Source of the DNA: Vulcanisaeta sp. JCM 14467
GTDB taxonomy: Archaea; Thermoproteota; Thermoprotei; Thermoproteales; Thermocladiaceae
Direction of reading: 5' to 3'
Assembly (NCBI RefSeq): GCF_001316245.1
Contig: NZ_BBDM01000005.1
Coordinates: 83,219 to 147,218 of the forward strand
DNA: 64,000 nucleotides
A program made the translations under genes and the position numbers. Position 1 is the first letter of the stretch, and each line of letters starts with the position of its first letter. The notes under the pieces were generated by a model. It worked only from the letters and a program-made list of their open reading frames with translations. It was not told the DNA's origin and made no database searches. Shown here piece by piece: positions 39,665-50,246 of this stretch.

Positions 39665-40499
39665 ACCACTTCTTCAACTCATCAATGCTCGGTTCCAGTA
39701 GTACTAAGCCCTTGCCTGGCTCGATTTCATACTTCATGGCCTTCCTGTAATGATTTGTTAATCGTGCCTTCTTTATTATTAACCACCTCTCAATCTCCTT
39801 CTTCTTCTCAGGTTGTTCAATCCACATGTGGATTATGGCATCGGCGATATGTTCTGCGCCAAACCCAAAGGTCATGCCCGTGGTTGGTGCGAATTGGTTA
39901 GTCATTATGACCGTAACATTAGACCTATAGAGACGCTGCCTTAATCTATACGTTATCAACCTAGCCATGGCGGGGGCGTGGGCCCACATTGGGGCTAGAC
40001 TATCTATTATCACGAGGACGTCCTTAGTCACCTTACCCTCCTCACTCACGCCGAGGACCTCGTAAGCCCTCTCGATACTCGCCATGACAACCTCCATGCT
40101 AAGTGGTGACTTAGCCTTTGACTTACCCTCCTCTTCCTCACTAGCCTTGAGGAGTTCCCTGTACTGTCTAGCCAAGCCAAAGAGGTCAATCACGACTAGG
40201 TTTGTCTTCACGTCCTTCACCTTACCAGCAAGTACGTCTGCGAGACTAACCGCATCACTAAGGTCAATGTTGAACTGCCTAGCCTGCCTAACAACGTCGA
40301 AGAACCTTGTCTCGGTGCTCACGTAAACAACAGGCATAGCATCGACATTAGCACCAGCAGCCTGAATAGTCAATATAGACTTACCAACGCCAGGCTCGCC
40401 AGTCACCAGAAGCCAATTCCCGCGAGGAACACCGCCGAGTAATGCATAATTAAGCCAATCAATCCCAAGGCTAATCCTCTTCACAGAACTAGACATCAA
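39621..40499 (-). CDS. KaiC/RAD55-like RecA-superfamily ATPase
   Basis: Single KaiC-type domain of 292 residues. LGIDWLNYALLGGVPRGNW is the typical KaiC start, Walker A is TGEPGVGKSILTIQ, Walker B region is DVLVIIDSLAPMWA, and ERWLIIKKARLTNHYRKA is the typical C-terminal strand. An insertion rich in Glu/Lys (KASEEEEGKSKAK) interrupts the middle. Archaeal members act in signalling or recombination-related regulation, by homology. Intact frame; overlaps the hypothetical gene downstream. Confidence 0.9.
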   Translation of the reverse strand: MMSSSVKRISLGIDWLNYALLGGVPRGNWLLVTGEPGVGKSILTIQAAGANVDAMPVVYVSTETRFFDVVRQARQFNIDLSDAVSLADVLAGKVKDVKTNLVVIDLFGLARQYRELLKASEEEEGKSKAKSPLSMEVVMASIERAYEVLGVSEEGKVTKDVLVIIDSLAPMWAHAPAMARLITYRLRQRLYRSNVTVIMTNQFAPTTGMTFGFGAEHIADAIIHMWIEQPEKKKEIERWLIIKKARLTNHYRKAMKYEIEPGKGLVLLEPSIDELKKWFDEYAGGRESSEEE

Positions 40500-40553
40500 A
40501 TGCGGGTTGCGGTTCTGGATTTAAAAAAACATTTTTAAATTAGTAATGCGATA

Positions 40554-42303
40554 TTAAACTCTTAGTTGCTTAATGTCTGGGAAGTCATCCTCGAAGTACT
40601 CATGCTCACCCCTAACACCCTTATTCCTCTTCTCACGCTCAAGGCCCCTAAGCTCAACACGCCTAATCTTACCGCTAATCGTCTTGGGAAGCTCATTCAC
40701 AAATTCAATAACCCTGGGCCTCTTATACGGCGCTATGTTAAGCCTAATGAACTTGAATATGTCGTAAGCCAAATCCTTACTTGGCGTGTAGCCTGGCTTG
40801 AGGACTATGTATGCCTTAGGTATGAAGCCCCTTATTGGGTCTGGGCTTGGGACCACGGCCGCCTCAGCCACGGCTGGGTGCTTAAGCAGGTCACTTTCAA
40901 GTTCGAATGGGCTAATCCTATAGTCGCTTGACTTGAAGACGTCGTCTGCACGGCCGACGAAGGTTAGGTACCCATCCTCATCCATGAATGCCACATCGCC
41001 GGTGAAGTATAGGCCGAGCCTAAACACCTCCCTATTCTTATTCTCATCATCATAACCAACCATTAGGCCACTGGCCTTGGGCTTGCCCTAACGGCTATGT
41101 GCCCATCCTTACCAACGCCCACTGGGTTCCCATCCTCATCAACCAGTACAATGTCGTAACCAGGGGCTGGCTTACCCATTGAGCCTGGCTTGATCTTCAT
41201 ACCTGGGAAGTTACCAACCATGAGCGTGGTCTCGGTTTGCCCATAACCATCGCGTATGTACTTACCAGTGGCCTTATAAACACGTTCAATGACCTCCGGG
41301 TTCAATGGTTCGCCCGCGCTCACGAAGCTCTTGATCTTCTCTAGGTTATACTTCGTTAAGTCCTCAAGTATTATCATACGCCAAACAGTTGGTGGCGCAC
41401 ATAGCGTGTCAATGCCGTAATTCTCAAGAATCTTGAGGTGATTGGCCGCACTGAACCTGCCGCTATAGTCGTAAACCACCGTGGTAGCGCCCGCGTTGAA
41501 TGCTGCGAAGAATGTTGACCAAGCCCACTTAGCCCAGCCAGGGCTTGATATGTTCATGTGCCTATACCCCGCTTGGCGCCAACCCAGTACATCGTTGTTA
41601 GGTGACCAATTGGGTAGCTTGCGTGGGTGTGCATAACCATCTTTGGCTTTGCCGTTGTGCCAGATGTGAAATAAATCAGGAGCAGCTCATCTGTCCTTGT
41701 CTTAACTCCCTGGAAGTTCTCGGACTTGCCGCTGGTTAATTCGTAATAATCAAGCCAGCCAGGGCCTGGCTTGCCAATGGTTATGAAGTATTTAACACCG
41801 AGCTTCTCAAGCCTATCCCTGATCTGATCAATCCTACTAACTACCTCTGGATCGGCTATTACGGCCTTAAAGTGCGCCCTCGCGGCTCTATCCTCAATAT
41901 CCGTAGGTAGCAACAGGGTTGTTGCTGGCGATATTACAGCACCCATCTTCATTAACGCAAGGAATGAGTCGAATAACTCAGGCCTATTGTTGAGCATTAC
42001 CATGACAACGTCTCCACGGCCAATACCCAACTCGGTGAGTGCATTAGCCAACTTGTTAGACCTTGCCCTGAGCTCTGGATAACTGAAGACTCGGGAGTCG
42101 CCGGTCTTAAACAGCTCATCGTTTATGTAAATGAGGGCGGGATTGGTGGCGGTCTCGGCAAGGTACTTATCGAAGTAGTCCACGGCCCAATTAAACTCAC
42201 CAGGCGATGGCCACTGAAAGTTCGCCTTAGCCTCCTCATAACTGCTAGCATTCAGTAGTAATTCTCTCTGTCTCAGGAACCCATTAAATGTGGAGCTGCT
42301 CAT
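40554..42303 (-). CDS. AMP-forming acyl-CoA synthetase, two frameshifts
   Basis: ANL-superfamily ligase activating a carboxylic acid to its CoA thioester, about 583 residues after joining at about 41557 and 41063. Visible: LLIYFTSGTTAKPKMVMHTH (P-loop motif), GWAKWAWSTFFAAFNAGAT, RDGYGQTETTLMVGNFPG, FTGDVAFMDEDGYLTFVGR and the catalytic Lys in PKTISGKIRRVELR. This is the acetyl/medium-chain group. Together with the acyl-CoA dehydrogenases and thiolase it suggests use of short- or medium-chain acids. A TATA-like TTTATAAATTC lies near 42335. Confidence 0.93.
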
Positions 42304-42435
42304 GTTCTCTGCATTCTATGCTAATTAATGAATTTATAAATTTTACCCACTAATGTATTTTAGTCTTTTACACTATATGTAAGTAAATATAAGGTAATAC
42401 TTATAAACTTTAATTAGCAAGGGGAATAGATCGAT

Positions 42436-42950
42436 ATGGTCTCTGTGGCACAGACAGCTCTAAATACCTGTTTTGGGAGGCTGCGGTTATGCTCCTTGTA
42501 ATAGGCTTCGTTAATGTCGGTGTGGGTAAAAATGAGCCGCGGGATTTCGGTATCGTACTACTCTCAGGCGCCCTAATGGAGACCATAGCCATGGCCTTCA
42601 TAATAATGGAGGGCGATGTATTTGGTGCAACAGTCGCTGCTGCGTTCGTATTACTGCTGTGGATGCTAGGTATTGGCTTGATCATAGGTAAGAACTTAAT
42701 GGCAATGAATCATGCCCTTTGGTTCACTGGCATATTCTTCGCATTAATAACGGCAGAACTCATTGCAATGCACGCCATAATGTTGTCAATTGCTATCGGC
42801 TTACTGCCCATAATAACGATACTACTTTCGATTGCTCATTACATGAATAAACCAATGATAGGCAGGATAGCTGGCATGGTATCCATTATAGATGGCTTTC
42901 TCTTCTTCGTATTAGCTTACGCAGGCGCGGTTGGTATCGTCTTACCATAA
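42436..42950 (+). CDS. Small polytopic membrane protein, possible acid or amide channel, one frameshift
   Basis: ATG 42436 (MVSVAQTALKYLFWEA) joined over a one-base break near 42452 gives about 171 residues with six membrane helices. The pattern GFVNVGVGKNEPRDFGIVLL and the closing GMVSIIDGFLFFVLAYAG is reminiscent of AmiS/UreI amide channels and of the SatP/YaaH acetate transporters, but neither signature is clear. It is divergent from the acyl-CoA synthetase, so import of that enzyme's acid substrate is an attractive guess. A TATA-like ACTTATAAAC lies about 35 bases upstream. Confidence 0.6.
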
Positions 42951-43053
42951 TTTATGCATTTCTTCCTTTCCTTTAAAAATCATATTCTTTGTATTCTTTT
43001 TCTTTATTTTTACTCACGATCAATTTTATTTTCATATCAAGTATAATCTTTAA

Positions 43054-43106
43054 TCAGCTCGTCTCTTCCTAAATCACCGGTCATCCATATCATCGACCAT
43101 CATCAC
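43054..43106 (-). ncRNA. Candidate C/D box sRNA
   Basis: On the minus strand: C GTGATGA (43106-43100), 15-nt guide, D' ATGA (43084-43081), 3-nt spacer, C' GTGATTT (43077-43071), 13-nt guide AGGAAGAGACGAG, D CTGA (43057-43054). The box spellings and spacing mirror the plus-strand candidate at 21012. A TATA-like GTTTAAATCC at about 43125-43132 is about 23 bases upstream, inside the end of the EamA gene. The intergenic region is otherwise AT-rich and empty. Confidence 0.5.
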
Positions 43107-43132
43107 CGGGTAATTTACCTCCCTTAGGGGAT

Positions 43133-43965
43133 TTAAACCTGAATGCCAATCAGTGATGCCACTATTATGCCGGCTACGACGGTTGTAAAGCCCAATGCCG
43201 ACCTTAGATTTAGTCTCTCCCTAAGCTTTACTACTGCCAGGACCTCAGTTATCACGGGTGACAATGCCGTTATTAACGTTGGCACTGCAATCCCCGCGTA
43301 GTCCACGGACAATATGTACAGTGGGCCTCCAACACCATAACTAACGAGCCCGGCAAGAAAGACCTTATTGCTAATTTTGATTTTAAAGCCCTCAACCGCC
43401 ATTTTCAGTATTAATGCCCCAATCATCAGTGTGACCCCCCTAATGAATATGATACCCCAGGGATTTGTGTAATCATAAGCCTGTAAAGAGCTAGGAAGGA
43501 GAAGGCGTAGAGTATGGCTGACAGGAGCGCCATGAAGTACCCATAAAACGTGCCTTTACCCGAACCCATTATTAAGTAGAGACCGACCATTATCAGTATG
43601 GCAGGCCACGTATAAGTCAGGTATGACGGGCTAATCACAAGCAACAATATGGGGAGCATGACGACATAGGCATAGGATATGACATTGGCAATGCCCACAT
43701 CTGCATACCTAAGCGAGATTAGGAATACGTATGTCCCAAACATTGGCCCAAGTATGGCGAAGAGGGTACCGTAAAGCCAGGCACCACCATTTAATGGTGG
43801 CTTGAGTAGTATGAATGGTATGGCTAATACGAAGGCGCCAAGCGAGTTCGATATTAGGTCATCGAATACGCTGTCACTGGCGCCGACCCTATAGAGTATT
43901 GGCGATACTGCCCAGGTGAGTGACGCCACCACCGCCAGTGCAATGCCTATTAGGTAAGTCAGCAT
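43133..43965 (-). CDS. EamA/DMT-superfamily transporter, one frameshift
   Basis: Ten-helix drug/metabolite transporter built from two EamA repeats (about 280 residues). MLTYLIGIALAVVASLTWAV is the typical start, so I use ATG 43965 rather than the upstream ATG 44004. The first repeat ends with LYLIMGSGKG; the second ends with PVITEVLAVVKLRERLN and TVVAGIIVASLIG. The break near 43430 is one base. Substrate unknown. Confidence 0.85.
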
Positions 43966-44074
43966 ATGTTCTCCCTGGAATGTAACTTTAGGTATTAAAG
44001 GCATTCTTCTAATTCACTGATTGAACGCCAATTCCAGGTAAAAATATTAAATGTCCTCATGAACTTATCAATTA

Positions 44075-45966
44075 ATGAATCGAAGAGCGGCATCCCTGAT
44101 CGTTGGGATTGCATTACTAATAATTGGCGCTTTAGTAATAGCCTATCACTGACTCAGCGACAAGCCATGGTGCAAATACCGACAAACGCATCATCACCAT
44201 CATACCTACTACTAAGCAATTGGAGGAACCTAAGCATATACGTATCCACGGGTTACCCAATACCAAAACCGGTGCTGAACGGTGAATCCTCAGGACCACC
44301 ATCAATCCTCCAGGTATTTTACGGACAATATGGGCTCCTTGGCATTAACGTAACGATAATAAACCTGGGAAATACGAGTGAGGCATACTTAACGCTGAAT
44401 AATACAGTAGTTATTAAGGGCAGTAATGGTGAGGTATCAATATTCATACCGCCGAATTATACGACCATAACCATCATTGCCAGGTCGGGTAGTCAACTCA
44501 CAATCGACGTGTCCATGCCGGCATCCTACACGTACCAGGTAATTAATGATACCTTCATAGTCATCAAGTCGCCACTCCTGTTCAGTATATACTCAGGTAG
44601 TGGGATTGCGGTAAGGAGTGTGGATGGTTGGACTGTACTTAGTGTCAGCGGTAATTACACGTACTTAGTCCTAAACCTTGGTGGTGAGTCAGTAATTCCG
44701 ATTAATGAGCTAATGAGCATTAACAATAAGGAGATCAGTGAGTGGTTGGAACTAGCGAGAAAGCCTAAGCTAAGTGGTGCCTTGCTCACTGAGTATTACC
44801 TGAGCCTCCTCCTTCTAATGGATGACCAAAACCCAGTTACTGGCGAGTTCGTGGCATCCCCCGAGCCAGTCTACCTCTATAGCTGGGTTAGGGACTCCTC
44901 ATTCGCAGCAATGGCGCTGCAGGCGGCTGGTTATTACGAACCAGCCATGAAGTACTGGCTCTGGATGTGTAGTGCCCAGAACTTGAGTGGTACCTGGTAC
45001 ACACGCTATAACTTCTGGTATGGAACGCCCGACAGGACCTTCGGTATTCCCGAGTACGATAGCATTGGGTTGTTCCAGATCGGTGTTTGGCAATTCTATG
45101 AGGACACGCACAACAAGACCTTCCTGCTGGCGGTGCTACCCTGCCTCAACAAGTCACTGAATTGGGAATTAATGAGCATTAGGGAGAATAATGGCTTAAT
45201 ACCGAAGGACCTAAGCATTTGGGAGAGCAACTACGCCTATAACTTCTGGACCCAGGCAATCGACGACCTAGGCCTATATGTCTCGGCACAGATCTATAGA
45301 GTGCTTGGTCTCAATAACACGGGGATACTCAGGGCCGCCGATGAATTAAACGCCACAATACAGAGGTACTTCTACACGGGCAAGTTCTACTCACAAGCAA
45401 TTACAAGTACGGTGGTGTATACGGCTAGTGGCTCACAAGCGACCTACGCACCTAATGGAATACCTGACTCGTCAGTGATATTACCGATAACCATGGGGTT
45501 AATAAACCCATGCAGTGCCAGGGCAGTGAGTACCGTCAATACTGTAGCGCGTGCATTAATGGTTAATGGAGGATTAGCGAGGTTCCCAGGCGATGATTAT
45601 CACTATGACTCAAGTCTCTACGATAGTACAGCGCCAGACCCGCCTTGGTTAATAACCACGTTATTCCTCGCCATGTACTATGAGGACGTCGGAAATTACA
45701 CAGGCGCCTATAACCTGCTTACATGGTGTGTTGAGCATTCGCAGCATGGCTTATTGCCTGAAGCCGTTGACCCGAGACTTGGCTACCCATTACCGACAAC
45801 ATCTCCACTCACCTGGTCAGCCGCTATGTATGTACTCGCAGCCCTTAATTATAAGCCGCCGCAGAAACCCGTGGTCACAACCATTGTCCTTATCGCTATA
45901 GTGGTTATCATGCTCGCCATAGTAATGATCGTAGTTTATGGGAGGAGCCCTAGACAAGCCTTATAG
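44075..45966 (+). CDS. Membrane-anchored GH15 glucoamylase-like enzyme, one frameshift
   Basis: ATG 44075 (MNRRAASLIVGIALLIIGAL) encodes a signal anchor; one base restored near 44150 joins it to the long frame. The protein, about 630 residues, has many N-x-S/T sites in a beta-rich N-terminal domain (to about 210), then an alpha/alpha-barrel: VYLYSWVRDSSFAAMALQAA, FGIPEYDSIGLFQIGVWQF and LIPKDLSIWES, as in GH15 glucoamylase/glucodextranase. A C-terminal membrane helix (TTIVLIAIVVIMLAIVMIVV) anchors it outside the cell. It would release glucose from starch-like polymers. The 3' end overlaps the convergent aCPSF1 gene by 17 bases. Confidence 0.88.
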
Positions 45967-47880
45967 TCTCGCCATTATTCATGAAGACGGTTGGTATCTT
46001 AAGCTGGAGCTCCAGGGTCAGGGCTAGGTTCATGATCTTACTTGGTTCACCATGAACAAGCATTATCTTATGAGGCTTAGGCTCCATGTTCCTCACGTAA
46101 TTAATCAACTGCCTCCTATCACTATGCCCCGAGAAGCCCGGTATGGACTCAACCTTCATCTTAATGTCAAGCGTAACCCTATCAGAGTAGTACCTAACCG
46201 TCAACTTCCTCTCACCCTGCTGAATCCTCCTACCAATCGTGTTCTCCGCCTGATATGAAACGAAGATGAGCATGTTCCTCTCATCCTCAGCCGCATGCAC
46301 GAAGTAATCCATTATAGGCCCACCATTAAGCATACCATGAGGTGCAAGTATCACGGCTGGCGGCCCCTGCAGTATCTCCATGACCTGCTCTTTACGCTTC
46401 TCAGGGTCCCTAGCCCTCTCGATTGGCTTAACGTACTCACTCAGGAATGGGTTTATACCATCATAGATCATCTCCCTCAACGTCCTATTCAAGTAGTCGG
46501 GGAACATTAAGTGAACGTTCAGTGTCTCGAGAACCATACCATCGACGTAGATCGGTATCTTGGGCATCTGCTTATTATTAATCGCCTCATTAAGCACCAG
46601 GAGTATTTCCTGAGCCCTACCCGTACTAAAGACCGGTATCAAAACCTTACCATCATGCTCAACAGCGTGCTTAACCAACTCAATAAGTCTCTGCTCACTC
46701 TCCTGCCTAGGTGGTTGAACATCCTCCTTACCACCGTACGTGCTCTCCATAATGAGTAACTCAGCCCTCTTGAACTTATTATGCGCCGGGTTCAGTAGCC
46801 TCGTTGGGCCGTACTTCATGTCGCCCGTGTAGATTATGTTGTATAACCCATTACCAATGTGCAGGTGGACCACTGCCGAACCAACCTCATGGCCCGCGTC
46901 GTATAGCATGAGTTTCGTGTCTGGCGATATGTCCGTTGGGTGGTCAGCGTAGTTAAGGGTTATTGTGTGGTAAAGGGCCTGGGCTAGGTCCTGCCTACTG
47001 TAAGGTGGAACCCTGCCCTCAGACTCGGCCTGCTCTATGTAATCGGTTAGGAGCACCTCCATTAGGTACTTGGTCGGCTCCGTCATGTAGACCGGGCCTT
47101 ATAACCGTACTTAAACAGGTAAGGCACAAAACCAATGTGGTCCATATGGGCGTGGGTTATGACCACGGCATCCAAGGTGTCCAAGTCAAGCTCGTCGAGT
47201 AATGGCGCTTCATCGCCTGTACTTGACGGCTTAACACCGCAGTCAAGTAGTATTGAACTTTCCTTAGTCCTCACCAGTATGGCGCTCCTACCCACCTCCA
47301 TCTGGGCGCCCAGTCCAGTAACGGTTATCCTCGCATCCCTATACACGGGCTCCCTATGAATCCTCATTCCAAGCCTCCTGAGGAACTCAAGCCTATCCTT
47401 GGCAGTGGCTATTTGAATCTGCTTAACAGCGTCAATGTCAGACCTGGGCAGGCCTGCTCCCATTTCGAGGGCCGTGGGTATTATCCAGGGCTTCCAACCA
47501 GTCTCGGCCAGGATATCCTTCTCCAACTTACTCCTCTCCCTAATGGGCTTCCTAAGGTATACGTACACCTCGCCCGTGGGTTCATCAACCACTATGTCAT
47601 CGATTATGTTTGAGCCCACGCTCTTAGTCACCATGTCCGTAATAACCTTCTTCAACTTATCAACCTCCCTAATCCTAACCTTCGGATCACCCCTAATGAT
47701 TATGTACTTCTTCAACTCCTTAGCAAGGGTCTTAATGTACTCACTATGCTCCATAACGTACTTTGGATTCATCACGTAGATAATCACGTTCGGGCCCTCA
47801 AAGTCAACCCTAGAGAACTTGGCTTCGGGGGGCAGGATCTCCATAATCTTCTTCTCCATCTCCTCCCTTAAGGATGCCAT
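45950..47880 (-). CDS. aCPSF1/FttA KH-metallo-beta-lactamase-beta-CASP RNase, one frameshift
   Basis: Archaeal cleavage and polyadenylation specificity factor homologue, a 5'-3' exo/endoribonuclease that terminates transcription (FttA). The N-terminal KH region (EEMEKKIMEILPPEAKFSRV to about residue 150) precedes the MBL core with DAVVITHAHMDHIGFVPYL, MLYDAGHEVGSAVVHLHIG and YTGDMKYGP, then beta-CASP motifs LIPVFSTGRAQEIL and VILAPHGMLNGG, ending LVHGEPSKIMNLA. One base is missing at about 47092 (KYGYK, then GPVYMTEPTKY). Joined length about 643 residues. ATG 47880 (MASLREEMEKK) is the likely start. Probably essential. Confidence 0.95.
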
Positions 47881-48019
47881 ACCTAAAACCTCGAGAACCA
47901 AGGAACGAACACGCAGAAACTTAAAAAAATTATCTCTAAAGGGCATGAGAAATAACAGCTCCTCCCCATCCTAATTCCGATAACGAAAACTAGATAAAGC
48001 AGTAAGTAATGACTATAGC

Positions 48020-48808
48020 ATGCCAAGGGAGGAATACATAAGGTATAGGGCGAGTGACGGAAGTGGGTTAACGGCCTTCCAAGTAACCCCGGACACGCCG
48101 TATAAGTCGGCCGTTATAGTGATACATGAAATATTCGGGATAACCGAGTTCATTAGGAACGTGGCAAGGCGGTTAGCCGGGTTAGGCTACCTCGCCGTGG
48201 CGCCAAACCTATACTCAAGGAGGGCTGATGTACTCAATGAGCAGAACATTGCCAATGTAATGAGGAGGTTTTGGTCACTACCGCCGGAGAAGAGGGCGGA
48301 TCCGAATGCAATCAATGAGTTAATGAGTACATTATCACCAACCGAGAGGGAGATAGTCCAGGAACTAGTCATTAATAGGGAGACGACCGAGGAGAGGATG
48401 GTGAGGGACATAGTTGATACGTACAATTACGTGAAGTCAACGTACAACGTCGAGAGGATGGGAATAATAGGCTTCTGCATGGGCGGTGGGTTGGCCTTTG
48501 AGGCATCGACTAGGGTCCCCTTCGATGCATCAGTCATTTACTACGGTAGGAACCCCAGGAATATAAGTGACGTAGCCAAAATAAGGGGCGCAATACTCAC
48601 CATATACGCAGGCGAGGACCCAATGATAAACCAGGGAATACCGGACCTAATGAGGGCGGTAATCACGTACAAGCCCAGGTTCGAGATGGCCTTCTACCCA
48701 GGCACGTACCACGCCTTCGCCACAGAGGGCGGGCCCGTGTATAATGAGGCTGCGGCTAGGGATGCGTGGGAGAGGACTGTGAACTTCTTCAGGAAGTACC
48801 TAGGGTGA
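48020..48808 (+). CDS. Dienelactone hydrolase family protein
   Basis: Alpha/beta hydrolase of the carboxymethylenebutenolidase type, 262 residues. VIVIHEIFGITEFIRNVA is the oxyanion segment (conserved Glu), GIIGFCMGGGLAFEA carries the nucleophile Cys, IYAGEDPMI the Asp and YPGTYHAFATEG the His. A central helical insert (residues 75-130) is longer than in the bacterial enzyme. Likely a cytosolic esterase/lactonase with an unknown substrate. Coupled by ATGA to a 45-codon gene. Confidence 0.92.
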   Translation: MPREEYIRYRASDGSGLTAFQVTPDTPYKSAVIVIHEIFGITEFIRNVARRLAGLGYLAVAPNLYSRRADVLNEQNIANVMRRFWSLPPEKRADPNAINELMSTLSPTEREIVQELVINRETTEERMVRDIVDTYNYVKSTYNVERMGIIGFCMGGGLAFEASTRVPFDASVIYYGRNPRNISDVAKIRGAILTIYAGEDPMINQGIPDLMRAVITYKPRFEMAFYPGTYHAFATEGGPVYNEAAARDAWERTVNFFRKYLG

Positions 48809-48945
48809 TGGACATGGGTGATGAAAATAAGTATGAATCAACGGGTAGTGTTGTTACGGACTGCTTCCTAACGTGGGTGGAATTGCTGGAGCTGAAGGAG
48901 AAGAAGGGTAGGGCTGGAAATGATGAGGTTAAGAATAGGCATTAA
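48808..48945 (+). CDS. Small 45-residue protein coupled to dienelactone hydrolase
   Basis: ATG 48808 overlaps the hydrolase stop (TGATG), with a second ATG in phase at 48814. The product MDMGDENKYESTGSVVTDCF then TWVELLELKEKKGR is charged and helical. Overlap and codon composition favour a real small gene, but there is no independent proof and no recognised family. Confidence 0.4.
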   Translation: MDMGDENKYESTGSVVTDCFLTWVELLELKEKKGRAGNDEVKNRH

Positions 48946-49002
48946 TTATTACGTGGCTATTCGAGACTAAAAGCTTAAAACTGCCCGTAAGTTAGGTGTA
49001 TC

Positions 49003-49122
49003 GGGGCCGTAGTCTAGCCTGGCTAGGATGCTCGGCTTGGGCAGCCACCGCAGGCTACAGCTTAAGGGCCTGCGGGCTCGCGAACCCGAGTGATCCCGGG
49101 TTCAAATCCCGCGGCCCCACCA
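49003..49122 (+). tRNA. tRNA-Pro (UGG) with 43-nt intron and a missing T-stem base
   Basis: The acceptor GGGGCCG (49003-49009) pairs with CGGCCCC (49112-49118), then A and encoded CCA. The anticodon stem CTCGG (49031-49035) pairs with CCGAG (49086-49090); loop CTTGGG-C gives anticodon TGG with an intron at the canonical 37/38 site, 49042-49084. The T arm reads CCGGG-TTCAAAT-CCCG, one base short of CCCGG, so one G appears to be missing at about 49110. A TATA-like AAGCTTAAAACT lies about 28 bases upstream. Confidence 0.93.
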
Positions 49123-49124
49123 CA

Positions 49125-50246
49125 TCAAGTCACCACCTTACCTAGGCAATCATTCTCAATGCATTCCCTGACCTCCATCGCAATTCTCCTACCAAGGCTT
49201 ATGGGCCTACCGAAGTAGAGCTTACTGTACTGGCTACCAACGCCCATATACACGTTGGTGCCGCCGCCAATCCTGAAGGCCACGTCAAAGACCACGATGT
49301 CCAGGTCGGGTGTCACCATTAACTGTAGCGTGAAGGGCCCAATGACGCCAGGCGGCTCAACCTCCTCGGCAGCCTTTACGAACCTGTCGCCAACCTCGAA
49401 GAGCTTATTTAATTCGCTCTCCCTAATCGTGGCTGGTTCATGCCCTATCTCGATCATCTCAACATCGAAGTAATCCCTAATCTCGAGTTGTATGTCCGCA
49501 GTGAGCCTAAGCAAGCCGTCCAGGTTTGTCTGGATCCTCCTGTCAATACTCAGTATCTCCACCTCATCCCTAGCCACACTCCTGAAGTAATTAACATTGA
49601 AGTGGGCCCCGACCACTAACTCCTCGATGGATGCGTTACTCATGTCGGTCTCGTTAATGACACCATCACTCACGAGCCTCCTAAGCTTCCTCCAGAAGTC
49701 CTCCCTATCCACGGCAACGAAGAATCCCCTCTCAACCCTCTTCTTCGCATGTGGCATCTTGACCATGACCGGCCTATCAATGTCGTCAGGCGATGCATAG
49801 GTCCTCGGCCTCCTAATGCCAGCCCTGTCGAGTATTTTATAGTACGTCTTATCCCCAATCCTCTCCTCATACCTAAGCAGGTACCTATTACCGAATATGG
49901 GCACTGGGAACCTGCCCTCTATCGTGTCGTAACCCACGTAGACAGCGAAACTCCTATTAGGCACGAATACGGTATTCAATGACCTGAGCCTACCCACTAT
50001 GTCCTCCCTGGCAACGTCGGCATACCTATCGAGTATTAGCGGTATGTCCACAATCCTCCTGAACCTCAGGTACGTAGTCTCCCTACCCCTTTGGCAAACG
50101 GCTATTGTCCTGAATCCCTCATCCTTAGCTCCATCAAACACGTCGAGCGCCGAGTGGCTGGCGACGGCGGCTATGTGCATTGAGCCAACACTCAATTTAT
50201 AACCGCTCAGTAACTCCTCAACACTGTACTTGCCGCTAACCATCAT
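49125..50246 (-). CDS. purP: PurP, formate-dependent FAICAR synthetase (IMP biosynthesis)
   Basis: ATP-grasp ligase that formylates AICAR with formate and ATP in archaeal purine synthesis. Visible: [73 protein letters not shown] and [15 protein letters not shown] with [19 protein letters not shown] at the C-terminus. The 373 residues are intact. It follows a broken paralogue with an ATGA overlap. Confidence 0.95.
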   Translation of the reverse strand: MMVSGKYSVEELLSGYKLSVGSMHIAAVASHSALDVFDGAKDEGFRTIAVCQRGRETTYLRFRRIVDIPLILDRYADVAREDIVGRLRSLNTVFVPNRSFAVYVGYDTIEGRFPVPIFGNRYLLRYEERIGDKTYYKILDRAGIRRPRTYASPDDIDRPVMVKMPHAKKRVERGFFVAVDREDFWRKLRRLVSDGVINETDMSNASIEELVVGAHFNVNYFRSVARDEVEILSIDRRIQTNLDGLLRLTADIQLEIRDYFDVEMIEIGHEPATIRESELNKLFEVGDRFVKAAEEVEPPGVIGPFTLQLMVTPDLDIVVFDVAFRIGGGTNVYMGVGSQYSKLYFGRPISLGRRIAMEVRECIENDCLGKVVT

